From the NCBI RefSeq assembly GCF_905475465.1, contig NC_062247.1, positions 4,712,001 through 4,776,000 of the forward strand: a stretch of 64,000 nucleotides of DNA. The letters run 5' to 3'. This DNA is from Pieris napi (taxonomy: Eukaryota; Arthropoda; Insecta; Lepidoptera; Pieridae). Every line of letters begins with the position of its first letter. Within the stretch, counting starts at the first letter, position 1. The position numbers were made by a program, and so were the translations under genes. Under the pieces are notes generated by a model. The model worked only from the letters and a program-made list of their open reading frames with translations. It had not been told where the DNA came from and ran no database searches. Below, piece by piece: positions 22,121-34,381 of this stretch.

Positions 22121-25100
22121 TTGAGTATTTAGTAAGGTTTACATTTCATTATTTTCTTTTCAATTTACTTACCATGTAAGCCATAAACATACAGAACTTT
22201 TTTCCGCGTTATAGCTGATTCGATTTCCGAATGTGACAAAATTATTTAAACTGTATAGTTTGTCTTAATAAAGTAATGTTTACTTGAGTGAATTTTGCTA
22301 ATTCGATTATACTAATAAAAAATTTCACCCTATATAAAATAAATGAATTGTTTGTCTTCAAACCGTAATATATTCCGTTTATTGTATCAGAAACGATTGA
22401 AGACTATGCCTAAGCTATGTGAGAGATAGCTGAGGTGTGAATTGGAGATATGTATATTCAAAAGGAATATGAACATTTAGGTTGTAGCGCGTGGCGGCTT
22501 CAGATAACGAAACAATAGATGTTTGGATACGTGTGATTGACTTTGTCGACTGTTCATGACTTTCTCATAGATTATGCCTAGACAATTATAGATGCGGATA
22601 ACCCCTGGTTTTAAGGTTTTACTACTGTGTTCCAATGCAGGACTGTTTTTACATAGTGAAAAGCATTTACTTATTTATAAAATTTTGATGATTTGATTTA
22701 CAAATATTTTGATATTACATTGGCAGAACGTGACAACCAGCCATGTTATGCTTGGCTTAGGCGGAACGTAACAAAGAGTCATGTTTTTTCGTGCGTGCAG
22801 CCGGCTTTTATCGATTTATAAGACGTTATCACGTCAAAAACACGCTTGCCAAAGTTGCGCACACTGATATATTGGTTAGTACAAAAAAATAAAACACAGA
22901 TTTTAACGTATGAAACACTTATAGGAAAACATAACATACTCGAAGAAATAATAAAAAAATAGACAGAACAATTACATTATAAAAGTTAACCGCTGCATGG
23001 TTTACTTCATTGAGTTAGCTTGCATTGAATGGGCTCGTGGTAACAATTACTCCAGTAATGAGGAGCCATTACAAGATAAAGAAGGAACAACAGGATAGCA
23101 CGCTGTAAATGGTACGTACATCCGCGAATGTTATATAAACAGAAAGATACAACAGAGAGTTCTACAAACCTATCTCTCGAAAACTCTGCTTTAGGTTCGA
23201 AGTTAAAATTGTGGTGCTATAGGCAACATAAATAGTTTTATACTTGTTAGGTTTATCATGTGTAAATAAGTGTAGCCTAACGGCGAACTATCATAACCCT
23301 AAAATCATGACGTATCTGAACTAATTTAATATATAATCTTGGTCAGCTTAGTAAAGCAATCACAGCTTTTGATTTATGTCTTCATGAGCCAGTTTGATAG
23401 ATCGTTTCATTTGCCTACCTTTCCAACTTCGGGTCCATTAAATCAAGTTTCTCTTAGACACTAATATTGCGTCTTAAACAGACTTATAGGCAACCTTATT
23501 AGTTTTGAATGTCGCGAATTTTGAAATTCCGTTACATTACAATCAATCTCGCGATATTGTAAATTGTGTGCTATGAATTACAAATTTATAACACTACAAT
23601 ATCGTTAGACAATTTATAATCTAACTAGTTTTACAAGGTTACGGTGACGTGAATTTTAATATAACAAAGCTGAGGAGTTTGTTTGAATGTTGGAACTCGC
23701 TAAACTCAAGAACTGTTTGAATTAAAAAATTACTTGAATGAAAAATTACAAAACCGGGAAGCATGATTTGTAGGCCTTCGTTGCGTGTGCCGAATGAAAA
23801 GCGAAAGTTTGGCAATAATCATGATCGACAAAATCATCTTTAAATAAAACCACAACAGCATTTAGGGCTCAGTCGAGGCAAATATTTAAATGATGTCAAA
23901 ATAACGCTAAAAGGGGCATGGTGTTTTAGCCACTCACAACAGAAACATACTAATAGGTTAACTTCTAGTGCAGGTGTTCCTCTAAATATGGGTGCTGTCT
24001 CACCCAAATCCAATAGCAAACATGATTAGGCAGTATTTTATGGTCGATCCACTACTCACAACTGCTGCAACGGTGCCCGCTGCCAGGGTTGTTCCAGAAG
24101 TCGTAACAGAAGTTGCGACAGTTCTATGAGGTAAATCTTCGGGGTCATGATGATCTTAGCATCGAACACTTGTTGCACGAAGGCCTGCACTCGCCTAGGA
24201 TATATGTTTTTACATTTTACATAAGGTACTCCAGTCTTCTGGATGTATGAAAACGTTTCTTGTGCCAATAATCAAAAATAAAACAGGAGATTTTTATAGA
24301 CCGATATCTAGTAGAGAATGATAATTATAGACTTATTTCAAATAAATAAATAAAATAAATAAATTAGCAACTATAACAGATAGGCTGCTCGTGGTTACTT
24401 GAGTTCGTATATACGTGAGGGTCGCAGATACAGTACCGCTTAAAGTAAATTAGTATTTTCACTCGATAAAGTTGATACAGTTCCACCAGTGTTGCTTAGC
24501 GGTAACCTACTCATAAGAGTGACGGGATAGAGGTAATTTGGTCATTGGGTTGCAGAGGATTTGTCTGATGATGTTCATTTGGAGCGAGAAAGAAGAGCGT
24601 TAGCTGTAAGACTTATATGAATAACTCGATGTTACTCAGTTCAAGGCGTATTGTCAGTGTTTTTACTCGTGCAGCCTATAGCCGAGAAGTCGTTGAATAC
24701 TCTCCGTATTCAGTAACACGTTCAGGTTGCTATTAGGATTGCGAAGGTTCTGAGACTAAATAAGAACAAATGCGCAATATGATTTGCACGGTTTTAACAA
24801 TAATGTGGGTGAAACCGCGGGAAACTGCTACTACAATATAAGCGTAAACACAAATAAACAGGCCAAAGTTATTACTTTGGCAGAAACATATTTGCGCAAG
24901 ATATGGTGCAAATATAGTCGAGCTTTAACTTAGTATTTAGAATGTTTTATTTTTATTTATTTATTGACATAACATAAATAAATGAAAAGGTGGGAAACTG
25001 GTGGGCTTATCGCTTTCGAGCAATCTTTTCCAGGCAACTACTGTGAGAAAAAAATTAAAAAGTTAAGGTAAGCGCAAGAAGTGCATTTAGACAAAACTAA

Positions 25101-25250
25101 TGGAACAAAACAAAGCAATTAAAACATACGTAAACAGTGAACTGGACAATAAAATAAAGGACTCATGAAAAAGAAAAAAGTGCACATGAATCACGATAAT
25201 TTCAGATCCGTTAGTACTAAAGTTAAGGATATGATGTGGACACCTAATGC
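22121..25250. other. Non-coding DNA with a MITE end
   Basis: No gene recognised. 22720-22846 is the reverse complement of a repeat beginning ttttgacgtgataacgtctt, the same start as the MITE at 50651-50979. A 70-codon minus frame at 24056-24268 (ending LLRLLEQPWQRAPLQQL) has no motif I recognise and may be chance or an old transposon piece. Confidence 0.45.
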
Positions 25251-25254
25251 TTGT

Positions 25255-25612
25255 ACAGTAGAGATTTAAAGGAAGATAGAGAAGGAGCTAAGCGAATCCT
25301 GCCTCTGCCTCTTTTCAACACTGTACGAGCCGAACGACCTCAAAATTTCACCAGCATCATCTTGATGGTTGGAGGTCTTCCACAGTCCGTTTCACAAGGC
25401 ATTTTCTTTTGCGAACTAGCGAACTGTGGAATCGGCTCCCAGGGGGGTCTTCCCTCAGAGATACGACCTCCAAATGTTCAAAAAGCGAGTCTACTCCTCC
25501 CTCAAAGGCCGGCAACGCACTCACTAAAAATGGGTGTCTATGGGCTGCGTAGACTGCCCTTTTTGGTCGTCCCGAAAGCTCGTTTGCCCCCCTATTATAT
25601 TAAAAAAAACTG
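25255..25612 (+). mobile_element. LINE 3' end, decayed
   Basis: Shifting between frames gives a LWNRLPGGLPSEI-like segment, then a KRVYSSLKGRQR-like segment, the usual end of lepidopteran LINE ORF2 proteins. A gtgtctatgggc...gctcgtttgcccccctat tail and an A-rich run follow. The 120-codon open frame here is mostly out of the ancestral frame and should not be taken as a gene. Confidence 0.6.
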
Positions 25613-25639
25613 AATTACATAGCCTCTCTTTTTCCTTGG

Positions 25640-25885
25640 CGTGACAGACAGTCACTTGAGCAGAAGCTGTTTCAGCGCAAAGAAATCAGTCACCCACGTA
25701 ATCCTGAAAACTTCCCAACGAACAGAACACCTCGGAGCAGTAAGGTCGCTCCGTGAAGCCTGCGAAGTGCCCAGGTAACTTCTGAGCTTCTGGAAGGTGC
25801 TAGGCTGACTTAAATAGCCAGGACTAAACGCAGAACGGACTAAATGGGAGTCTAAGTGCGGAAACTGAGTCCACACTCTTACATA
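25640..25885 (-). repeat. Dispersed repeat, second copy
   Basis: The minus strand (ggactcagtttccgcactta ... aagtcagcctagcaccttcc ... gcaggcttcacggag) is the counterpart of 12060-12175. The middle part here is longer by about 30 bases. Function and class unknown. Confidence 0.55.
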
Positions 25886-26835
25886 CATACTACATGTTTA
25901 TGGTAAATAAATTGGCGTTCGTAATACGTAATTCTAAACGACACGACCTTATCCTTTTTGGGTTTTTATCCTTAAGTGTTTATTTTTTTGCTAGCGCTTT
26001 GCTACTATGTAACTCCCAATTGCATTGAGATTCTTCTGTTAAGTTTTTGTACTGCGCGATCCCAAGAGATATTAAGACAACTACATAGAAATAGCATTAA
26101 AAAACCGCGGGGTATTGGAAGTTTTTATTACACGAGACCCTACGGGGCCCATGTCAAATCTCCCCTTTCATAAAAAGGGTCTTTTTTGCTTCAACAAGGT
26201 CATATGGGCTTGGCGTCTCCCACTGGGCCCGGGCGACAACTACTCCAGAAATATTATATCATGATATTTATCACCTCTTGTGCTATTCATCTTACTGACA
26301 CATTTGACAATTCTGTGGCAGTATTTTTCCAGCTGCGATCTGTGCTAGAACAACATGTCAGATAGCCCACAGTCTTGTCAGCCTCGAGCTCGGTATTGCA
26401 AGTTACAGAGTACTAATGCTGGCAAAAACGATTTTTTAAAATTATTAAATGAATCATTCTATAGGTCTTACATAGTAAAGGGGCTGTCTTTTTTATTGTG
26501 GTATTGTTATGAGAATCCAAACAGCAAGTAGACGAAATCCTTTCAAAAAATAATAATAAAAATTGCAGACGAGCGATCATCATTTGTTTTCATTACTCCG
26601 TTATGAAACCACGGATTCTTTAATTAATTAAATTTCATGAATGCGTGAATTTTTTAATGGGTAGGATTGTATCATAATGGATAATTTACTAGTAATCCTT
26701 TCTAATACTTTGAACTTCTTAAATCAATTACTTTTTAATTTCAAGTAAAATAAACGAATCAGTTTCAATGAGTAACTTCCAAACTTTAAACTCTTTAAGT
26801 AAACTAATATTAAAATCTTTGCCGTCAGACACGCA
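25886..26835. other. Non-coding DNA, nothing recognised
   Basis: 26100-26260 is somewhat GC-richer (gagaccctacggggcccat; cactgggcccgggcgac) and may be an old LINE piece, but no frame supports it. Confidence 0.4.
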
Positions 26836-26838
26836 TTG

Positions 26839-27102
26839 CGCCATCTATTGGAACATACAGGAACTATTAAAAATTAAAGAATGATAATTTATTATAATTT
26901 TTGTAGATGGCAGTTATCAAGTTTATTATACTATTCAGGTATTTGTAGAAGTTCTTACGTTTTCCAATAGATGGCGTTTGGAAACATAATGTGAATGGTA
27001 TAGCTAGTTTGTTTTGTTTCACAGATACTTATATAGATGGCGGATGGATTATATGTAAAAGCACCTTCAAAAATAATTTGTTACAGTTCGATTAGATGAC
27101 GC
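26839..27102. promoter_or_regulatory. Cluster of evenly spaced AGATGG(CG) motifs
   Basis: Five copies of an AGATGG-type core lie at 26839-26851 (reverse: cgccatctattgg), 26902-26911, 26964-26976 (ccaatagatggcg, the exact mirror of the first), 27032-27042 and 27091-27102 (one mismatch). Spacing between cores is about 63, 63, 67 and 59 bases. The 13-mer resembles the CTCF core consensus but lacks one preferred base. A regulatory role is inference only. Confidence 0.3.
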
Positions 27103-27860
27103 TTATTTATAAATAAAATAAACTTAAATATCTAGCAACGACAATTAAAGTAATATAAGAGAAATATTCAAATATGGAAAATTCTGGGTGATGGTGCCAC
27201 AAATAAGCACAAATCATTGATATAATTAATTCTAAGGAAAAATTTTAGATTCAATCATTATAAAGTTTCACTAAAACTTATTTTACGTTTGTATAACGTA
27301 AATAATTTAGTGTATAAAAGATTTGGTAAATTTCATAATTCGGATCAAAATCATGAAATCCTTAAGAGGTTAGCATTAAAACAAACAAAAAATCTATTAT
27401 AACAATAATAATCAATAATTAATATGTTTAATAAAGCGTACATAGATAATTAAAATTAAAACATAATCGTTTGTTAATTCATCCGCTACGATAGCTCGTT
27501 AGTAACTGAACAAGAACATGTAATAATATAATATCTTCCGCCATTTTCTACAGCACTGTACATACTTCAGTAATTCGCTCACCTTGTGATTGGTTAACTT
27601 TAAATTTCCGTGTTTTCTTACCGCTTAACAAATTTCTTATAATTTTTCACACTTTTGCTTTGGAACTTGTTAAAAATGCCTTCGGAAAAAAGTGTTTATG
27701 TATTGGGATGTGGAAGTCGTCATAAGTATACTCATAACTTTACAATATATAATCAAAAATAAAAACTTTAGAGGTGTCAAGGGACACCCGGATGAAACGA
27801 AATTCCTTTCGATGTATGTATGTATGATAGATTTTCTCGACACCAATCTTACGACGAAAA
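27103..27860. other. Non-coding DNA
   Basis: No gene seen. 27780-27860 directly 3' of the 5S remnant carries gacacccggatgaaacgaaa and a (TATG)n run. Confidence 0.45.
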
Positions 27861-27864
27861 AAAA

Positions 27865-27961
27865 GCTAACATCACGAGGTGTTCTCAGGCGGTCACCCAT
27901 CCAAGTACTGACCTCGCCCGACGTTGCTTAAATTCGGTGATCGGACGAGAACCGGTGTATT
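27865..27961 (-). pseudogene. 5S rRNA pseudogene, 5'-truncated
   Basis: The minus strand reads ggttctcgtccgatcaccga, attaagcaacgtcgggcg, agtacttggatgggtgaccg, then cctgagaacacctcgtgatgttagc and a T8 run. This is animal 5S rRNA from about position 23 to its 3' end, with the A-box and C-box regions of the internal promoter present and a T-run terminator. The first 20 or so nucleotides are replaced by unrelated AT-rich sequence. Real 5S rRNA is about 119 nt, so 97 nt remain. It is a retroposed or broken copy and could still bind TFIIIA. Confidence 0.88.
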
Positions 27962-27969
27962 ACAATAGC

Positions 27970-30320
27970 AAATAGCAAAAAAGTGTCGTGACAACTTTTC
28001 GTAAGAATTTTTTCCGTCTAGCCCCCTTTCACAACGCGCGATAAGGAACTTCGTTCCAATAAAGGCTTTGTTTAATATATATGCATATATATTTATTGAA
28101 GCTCAAACTATATCGCGCATTCCATGGTCATGGCATGAAACTTCAAAAACTCCGTTAATCAAAATTTTTCATAAACCAGTTTATGTAATACAGACCTCAA
28201 GTGAACTAAAAACTCTATTACATCTGTTTCGTGTGGCTTCTATTCTATGAGAACGACAGAGTTAATTTCACAAAAAAATATGAATGCCCCGAAAAATATT
28301 GATTTTATAGACTTAATACCTTACCAGTAACTATTCATTATCATTTGCCATCCCATTTTATGAAATAATTAGCAATTATATTAATGCTAAAAGAAAATAA
28401 AAGGAAGAACTATAGTACGTCCTCACATTTTCCAACTCAACGGGAATCACTTCGACGACGTTGATAAACAGTAAAACTAAGAAAACTTGATCGAGCAGAA
28501 ATACAGCCTTGGCTCGTACAATACTTATCTTGAATATCAATCCATCCATCTGTGTGGGGAGTACAATAGATCTTGGTTTAATCACTTACTCGAATTAGCT
28601 ATCTCGCTGAAACAAGCAAACTGCGCTTTGCCTTACCGAATTTGAAACTATCGCGAACTCTAATGTAGATAATCTCCTAATCCTACAGTAATTGAACGGA
28701 TTACACTCAATCGTTTAGTTCCTGCCTGTGCAACGGTTTATATCTTATATTATATACTCGGCCATGTACTATAAATTAATCTTTCATATAAACGAAGATA
28801 TTTGAATTAATCTTATGACATAATGCGACGTTCTTGTGGTGAAGAGTTTTTAAAAAGGAACCCTGGCGTCTGAGGCTGTCAGAGGCCAATAGAAGATTTT
28901 AAGGTAAATATGCAATTCCATAGTCGTTTGTTCTCTTCGGTTTCTAGCTCTAGGCTCAGGGATCGCTGGAAGTCCTAGTGCCTGCCTCTAGAGCCTTAAA
29001 GGCCAGGTGCGCGTCATTAAAAAAAGTAGCAATTTCCAATTGAAATACTTTTTGAAGCAATACAAATTGAAAATTAAAATACTTTTACGTTTAATATAAA
29101 ATACTTTGTTACGTCTCACCTATTACTTAATTAAATTATTTTATTTAAACTAAATGCTGATAATGATAAAGTGTGTTTATTCCAGGTGTTCAACTTTAAT
29201 TTTCCTTTGTAAACATAATTATTTAACCAAACTAAAATCGTTTGACTTTGAAAAACGAAATAAGTTAAATAATAAACAAACATACACGTGAATAGTTTCT
29301 CTTTTCTAAATTCTCTTTTTATAAAGATAATCTATATTCGTATATACTCATTAAAAAGGACACCTTATCTCAAGAAACATAAGATATTAATGGACTCCAA
29401 GATTTGATGAAATGTTTTCCTCCTCTTTGATGCGGACACGTAGCTAATTATCTAAAAGCATTTGTAACGTGAGTCAGCGATTTCGACAGTGACGAAGAAG
29501 AACGTGATTGCGTCTCAGGTTTCCTTTAAGTAAATCGTTAGAATTTTCCACCCCAAGGGTAATGCCTAGAGAAACTTACTGCGAACTATGACTGCCACAC
29601 GTCAATTACAACACACGAGACACGAGAGTCACAGTATGCGCTGAGTTTTAATATAGTAAAGTAGGTATTGTAAAAATCGTTAGCGTAGTAGTGTCTAAAC
29701 CCTGAGATCGTAAATCTAAATATGTGCACCAATATATTGTTTTCTCTATGCGGGCAATTAATCGCTTGGCAAAGGTAAACGTTGAGAGGAAACCAGTATC
29801 ATTTAGACTAAAATCAAAATGTATCGGGCATTCCAGAATGGTAATGTACTTTGCCCCGGTAAAATACGAGAGCGATTCCGGAGCCTCTCTAATGCGGCCT
29901 TGACTTCCCGCTAGCAGAGATTCTGGTGTGGGTCGAGTCCCACATACCCCTGCTACTATCAGGGGCAGAGGATGCGCTAATACATTTCCACCTCGGATTT
30001 AAACAAAAACAATCACAAAGTCTGTGCCTATAAAAAAATATCAAAAAAACAGATGCGATTTGAGACCAAAGCCCATTGAGTAGCGTTTGGATTATTATTA
30101 TTATCACTTTGATTATTTGCACTTTTGATTATTTTAAGTCTAAAATCTTTAATTAGACACGAAACAGACACATTTCTGTGTTTAATTGGCATTGGCTGTT
30201 TCATGGATTATTTTTGAGGAAAATAGTTATTTACAATAGTACCTTAAAAGTGAATTTTCTATCTTCAAAACAACGAGCTATACGAAGTCAAGAAGTATGT
30301 AAAGCATTTTCATTTCAACA
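27970..30320. other. Non-coding DNA
   Basis: No gene recognised. 29885-30010 (gtcgagtcccacatacccct...gatgcgctaatacatttcc) is a weak relative of the end of the 11712-12039 insert. Two short acidic or mixed frames have no supporting motif. Confidence 0.45.
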
Positions 30321-30487
30321 CGATTTGGAAGCCAAGAAAAGCTGCGAAATATGATTTTCCGCGACAAATTAAATCTGGCGTTTTATACGAGTGCATTTTC
30401 AGCAGTTTGCGGAAAATTCAACTTAAGAAACTGATGTACACAACAAGTACTTTACTATAAATTTTTCAGTAATTACACAAACGATTA

Positions 30488-30720
30488 GATACCCATGCCT
30501 CGCTTGAAACCAACGTTCCGGACTTTATAAGAGCTGAAGACTGGCCCTCATCTAGCCCAGACTTAGACCCTATAGACATCAAATTACGGTCAGTTTTAGA
30601 GGATATGGCCTGCTCTAAACGAAACGGCGACATTGAGTCTCTTACAGAACCTTAGGAGCAAGCAGTGGCGAAATTTCCCTTGGAAACAGTGCGTGTATCC
30701 ATAGATTCTCGTTTAAAATA
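30488..30720 (+). pseudogene. mariner-like transposase remnant, C-terminal part
   Basis: Reads a LETNVPDFIRAEDW segment, WPSSSPDLDPIDIKLRSVLE, then a SKRNGDIESL segment up to an in-frame TAG. After the stop the frame goes on with an AVAKFPLETVRVSID segment. This is the end of a Tc1/mariner transposase: SPDLxPxD holds the third acidic catalytic residue, D, as in the mariner and maT (DD34D/DD37D) groups. The N-terminal helix-turn-helix and the first two aspartates are not seen. The region just upstream to about 30320 may be a more decayed part. Dead copy. Confidence 0.75.
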
Positions 30721-30724
30721 ATGT

Positions 30725-31730
30725 TTAATAACTATATTTTTGGAAACAATCACCGACCACCCCACATCATACACAATGCAAACCTGCATATAAGCCACCA
30801 AAAAAACGCACTTTCTCCGACCAACACTTTCTCTCCTTCGGCGGTCCCTTCATATTTAACCACTTTCTTCAAAATAACATTTTAACTAACCTTAAACTTT
30901 ATAAATTCACTAAAATAACATCTTTAAAACCAGTCCTATGCTGAAAGGGAAGATATTGTTATTGCGCAACAATAGTTTAATTTTAAAATGTAAGTATTAT
31001 GTTTAAATTATTACGTCAAGTACCGTTAACATGTTAAATGGAAGAGACTACCTGCCCACGTGACAGGGAATACTAGCGTGTAGGGTAGTGCACTTTTATT
31101 TTTAAATAAACATTCCTTTTTTCAGATACATACTGAAAAATAAAGTAAAAAGTAACATTTTACTTTCTTTATTAATTATATATTTTTCTAATGATATAAT
31201 GTTAACATTCATAAAATTTCTGTAAACTGTTGGTATTTTCATGTTAGAGATAGAAAATACATCAAACCCTAGAGAAAATGTAATTAATTTTAATAATTGT
31301 CTGTCTATGGATTGACTACAGTAATTCAATGAAAGCCACTTTAAGAACCTTTGAGAGCTGTTATACAATCTTATTGGGTACGGAGTTACTTGTTAGGAGA
31401 TATTCAGACAGAATTGCCTATGAGTCGGTTTGAAGAATGCTTGTACCTGTCTGTGGTGAGAGCTCTCGCTGAAAGACGTGTATTACTTGAGAGATGCTAC
31501 AGATATCGTGTTTAAGCATCTAATATAAATAGAAGCTTGTTCCGTTCCTCAACAAAGAATTAGAACAAAATAAGTGTTAAAAAAATGTACGAGATGTGTT
31601 TAATAAATAGTGATAAACCTATACATTCTCCTTGGAAAGAAAAAGAATAAGTTTGAATAAAATAATTTGTGTTTTAAATATAGAACACATTTGTTCGCGT
31701 CGTGTCGAAAATGTTCTTAAAAATGATAGA
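30725..31730. other. Non-coding DNA, nothing recognised
   Basis: No gene or repeat family supported. The 88-codon minus frame at 31102-31368 is AT-driven and lacks motifs. Confidence 0.45.
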
Positions 31731-31732
31731 TG

Positions 31733-31835
31733 TTGTCGATTTTTGGTTTTGATACATGTCGGCTTACTCACGATGTTTTCCTTCATCATACAAGCGAGTA
31801 TATTATTCGCACATAGACAAAAAGTACCACTATCC
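31733..31835 (-). mobile_element. SINE fragment, decayed
   Basis: Contains catgtcggcttactcacgat and gttttccttcatcata then cgcacatagacaaaaagt, the reverse complement of the SINE core and the junction with its head. The tRNA-like boxes are gone. Confidence 0.6.
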
Positions 31836-31839
31836 CCTA

Positions 31840-32170
31840 TATCATGTGATATATTTTTACTTTTTAAGGTATGAGCAAAATAGGTCAACCCTTTATAGAT
31901 TTTAGCCCCTGAATGAATTTCCTTCTTTTTAGGCAACTAAATGTTCAGTGTCTGTTGTCGATTAACCCTCAGATTCAGAGTCAAGACATAGCGCTAAGTG
32001 AAATTTAAAACACTTTTGACAAACCGAAGTGATACCAAACATCAAACAAGCTTGATAGCAAGCTTGTAAGATGCAAAGAGTCCGTTAATTGTTTCCTCGA
32101 GATGTTTATTTTACTACGAGTAAGTCACGTTGAAAGAAAAATCCATTTACCCCGAAATTTACACGCTCTA
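31840..32170. other. Non-coding spacer
   Basis: No gene or repeat recognised. Confidence 0.45.
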
Positions 32171-32174
32171 AAGC

Positions 32175-32353
32175 GGGCCATAGACGGACCGCATGTTGCA
32201 GTCAAGACCGACTGCAATATGCGGTCGCCGCATGGCGATCTGCAGTTTCCATACTAAATTCATATTCGCAATACACGGACCGCTCGAGCAATTCCTGAGC
32301 AAATCGCATATTGCAGTCGATATTGACTGCAACATGCGGTCCGTCTATGGCCC
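32175..32353. mobile_element. MITE with 29-bp perfect inverted repeats
   Basis: gggccatagacggaccgcat followed by gttgcagtc (32175-32203) is exactly mirrored at 32325-32353. Within the 179 bp the block gactgcaatatgcggtc recurs in both directions, so the interior is itself a degenerate copy of the ends. No ORF and no clear duplication. Confidence 0.75.
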
Positions 32354-32538
32354 CCTTAAGTCGAACTCGTACACCATTCTCAACAATCGTAAATCATCTT
32401 TCAGTCGCACTCTTCATTTCTGAAGGTCGTTATAGTGGCGTCACGCAACTTCTTTCACTCTTCCCAGTCTTCGGCAAGCGTCTGAGCCTGGGTGATGGTA
32501 AGACACGTAATGGCTTTTACTTGATCGGTCCAGCGAGT

Positions 32539-32644
32539 ATGCCAAATCATAAAATAACTTCACTTCACGACTGATATGAGCGCGACCGCCCCTGCGAAAA
32601 CCGCTGTGAGAGTTCGAAAAGTGAGTTACAGAATCGCAAGGCAG
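32539..32644. repeat. Solo arm of the foldback family
   Basis: A single diverged arm (tatgccaaatcataaaataa ... cacgactgatatgagcgcga ... gagttacagaatcgcaaggc) of the elements at 9629-10067 and 55899-56143. The partner arm is missing. Confidence 0.75.
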
Positions 32645-33305
32645 AGCATCTATTTTTCTTCTTTCAGATGACAGTTTATACCAGGAGTATAAAGGAAAAT
32701 CGGATCCAATTTCATCTTTGTTTTTAAGGAAATGTTCCGGTTCGTTCATAAACACAACAGTTTTGTCATTGCGTCATTGGTCATCTTGTCAATTGGGTTC
32801 TTCGAATTTCGTTTTCGTCCTCCTTGACTTGATAATTGTAAATATATAAAATAAATACTACGTATATATTGAGCCATATGCATGAAGGTTGCACGATTAA
32901 GATTTACGGTTAAGTGAGTTCAGGTGCGACGGAGAACCTTTTATGGGAATCATTTTCATACCCCACTGGAGACATTGAAAAGCGTTAGTTGCAAGCGTCG
33001 ATTCATACGCATTTACAGGCTTCCAATGTTCACAAAGAGTCGTCAGTCGTCCATATTGCGTTTAGCTATTGGAAGTGTCGTTTATATTACTACTTTACGG
33101 AAATGTTTTCCGACTTTAATGTAGTGAAAATGTATATAAGGAGTGACACACTCAATAAAATAAACACTATGACTTCCTGAAAAAATATTCTTTATTAAAA
33201 CTAAGTAATAATTAAGTTTAAAATTTAGCATTTCTTGGAAATATAGTCAGTAATCTTACGGCATCCTTTATTTCTGTACTTCTGTACTCATGTTCGAAAT
33301 CTTCT
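32645..33305. other. Non-coding DNA, nothing recognised
   Basis: Overlapping short frames on both strands without recognisable content. Confidence 0.45.
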
Positions 33306-33307
33306 TT

Positions 33308-33475
33308 TTTTATTAGCAGGAGGCAAGCGGCCAGGAGGCTCATCTGATGTTATGTGATACCGGCGCCCATGGACCACCTCGCAAGTGGGTTGCCAGCCTT
33401 TTATAAATTAATACGCTCTTTTCTTGAAGGGACCTAAGTCGAATTGGTTTGAAAGTACTTCAGTGATTCAGCACA
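33308..33475 (-). mobile_element. LINE 3' UTR fragment
   Basis: Reverse complement of the common tail: caggaggcaagcggccagga (33318), cggcgcccatggaccacc, gttgccagccttttataaat, acgctcttttcttgaaggga and then a cctaagtcgaattggtttg segment of the ORF end. Non-coding. Confidence 0.7.
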
Positions 33476-34372
33476 TATTTAAAAAAAACATTTGAAATTC
33501 GAAAGTTCTATTCAAATAATAAAGGTTTTGTGTTCTATGTCTCTCAACCCCAAAGAAATATTAGGAAAGAAACCCAGGGTCTATTAGTCTAATATCGTGT
33601 GTTACTTGTTATTCAACTAAGTTACTCGGGCAGTTTCTATACAAATTAAAGGCATTTTCGTTTTACTACCCTTGGTTTGTTTAACAATAATTTCTATCCT
33701 AATACAAAATTTCCCTCTGAATATAAAATTGGAATTCATTAAACCTTGTAATAAGGGAAACTTTGAATGATTAAAATTTATTAGAAGCTCCATTAAGATA
33801 CTGAAGAGCGAGGACATTTATATCTGCGATTCGAAGAGATTTCGTTGGTAATTGATATCAATTAGGCTTGCGCTGGCGGCTCTTTTAACAATGGACTATC
33901 TAAACCAGGCTTGAATTTGCTTACCAAGATTGTGATCGACTTTATAAATAATTTCGAGACATTGCTTTGTTTAAACTATTTATTTAAATGCTTATTTAGT
34001 GTTTAACATATGTATGTTAAATCTCTCTATGTATGTACATAGAGAGATATCTCACCTTGCTTCTGTCTGTACTCTTACATCTTTTAAACTAGAGAACGAT
34101 TTTAAACGATTTTCATAAATGGAGAGAGGTGATGTCTTTTTCCATAATATCTTGTTTAATCCAATTTTTTTATTAATTTTTATTTCTAACCACTATATAC
34201 GTATACGTAGTTACTTATATATATTTTTTTGTTTTAATGTAATGTGGAAATGAACCTAACTCCATATATACCAAACGTGGGAAGTGCAATGCAGTTTAAT
34301 AAGGAACATAAATGCATAGGATCACAGATCAGTCTTGCCTGACCCAATTAACAAATGCAATTAAGCTTTTAT
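33476..34372. other. Non-coding DNA
   Basis: Nothing recognised apart from a short perfect palindrome, atctctctatgtatg / catacatagagagat, near 34020-34048. Confidence 0.45.
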
Positions 34373-34381
34373 TCTATGAAT

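Noticed and set aside
25251..25613. A 120-residue open frame
   Set aside because: The recognisable LINE motifs lie in other frames of the same segment. This frame is open by chance.
29465..29535. A short acidic frame (SDFDSDEEE) that might be an exon
   Set aside because: Only about 18 codons long and with no neighbouring exon or supporting signal.
31102..31368. An 88-residue minus-strand frame
   Set aside because: AT-rich composition, no motifs and no supporting splice or promoter signals.
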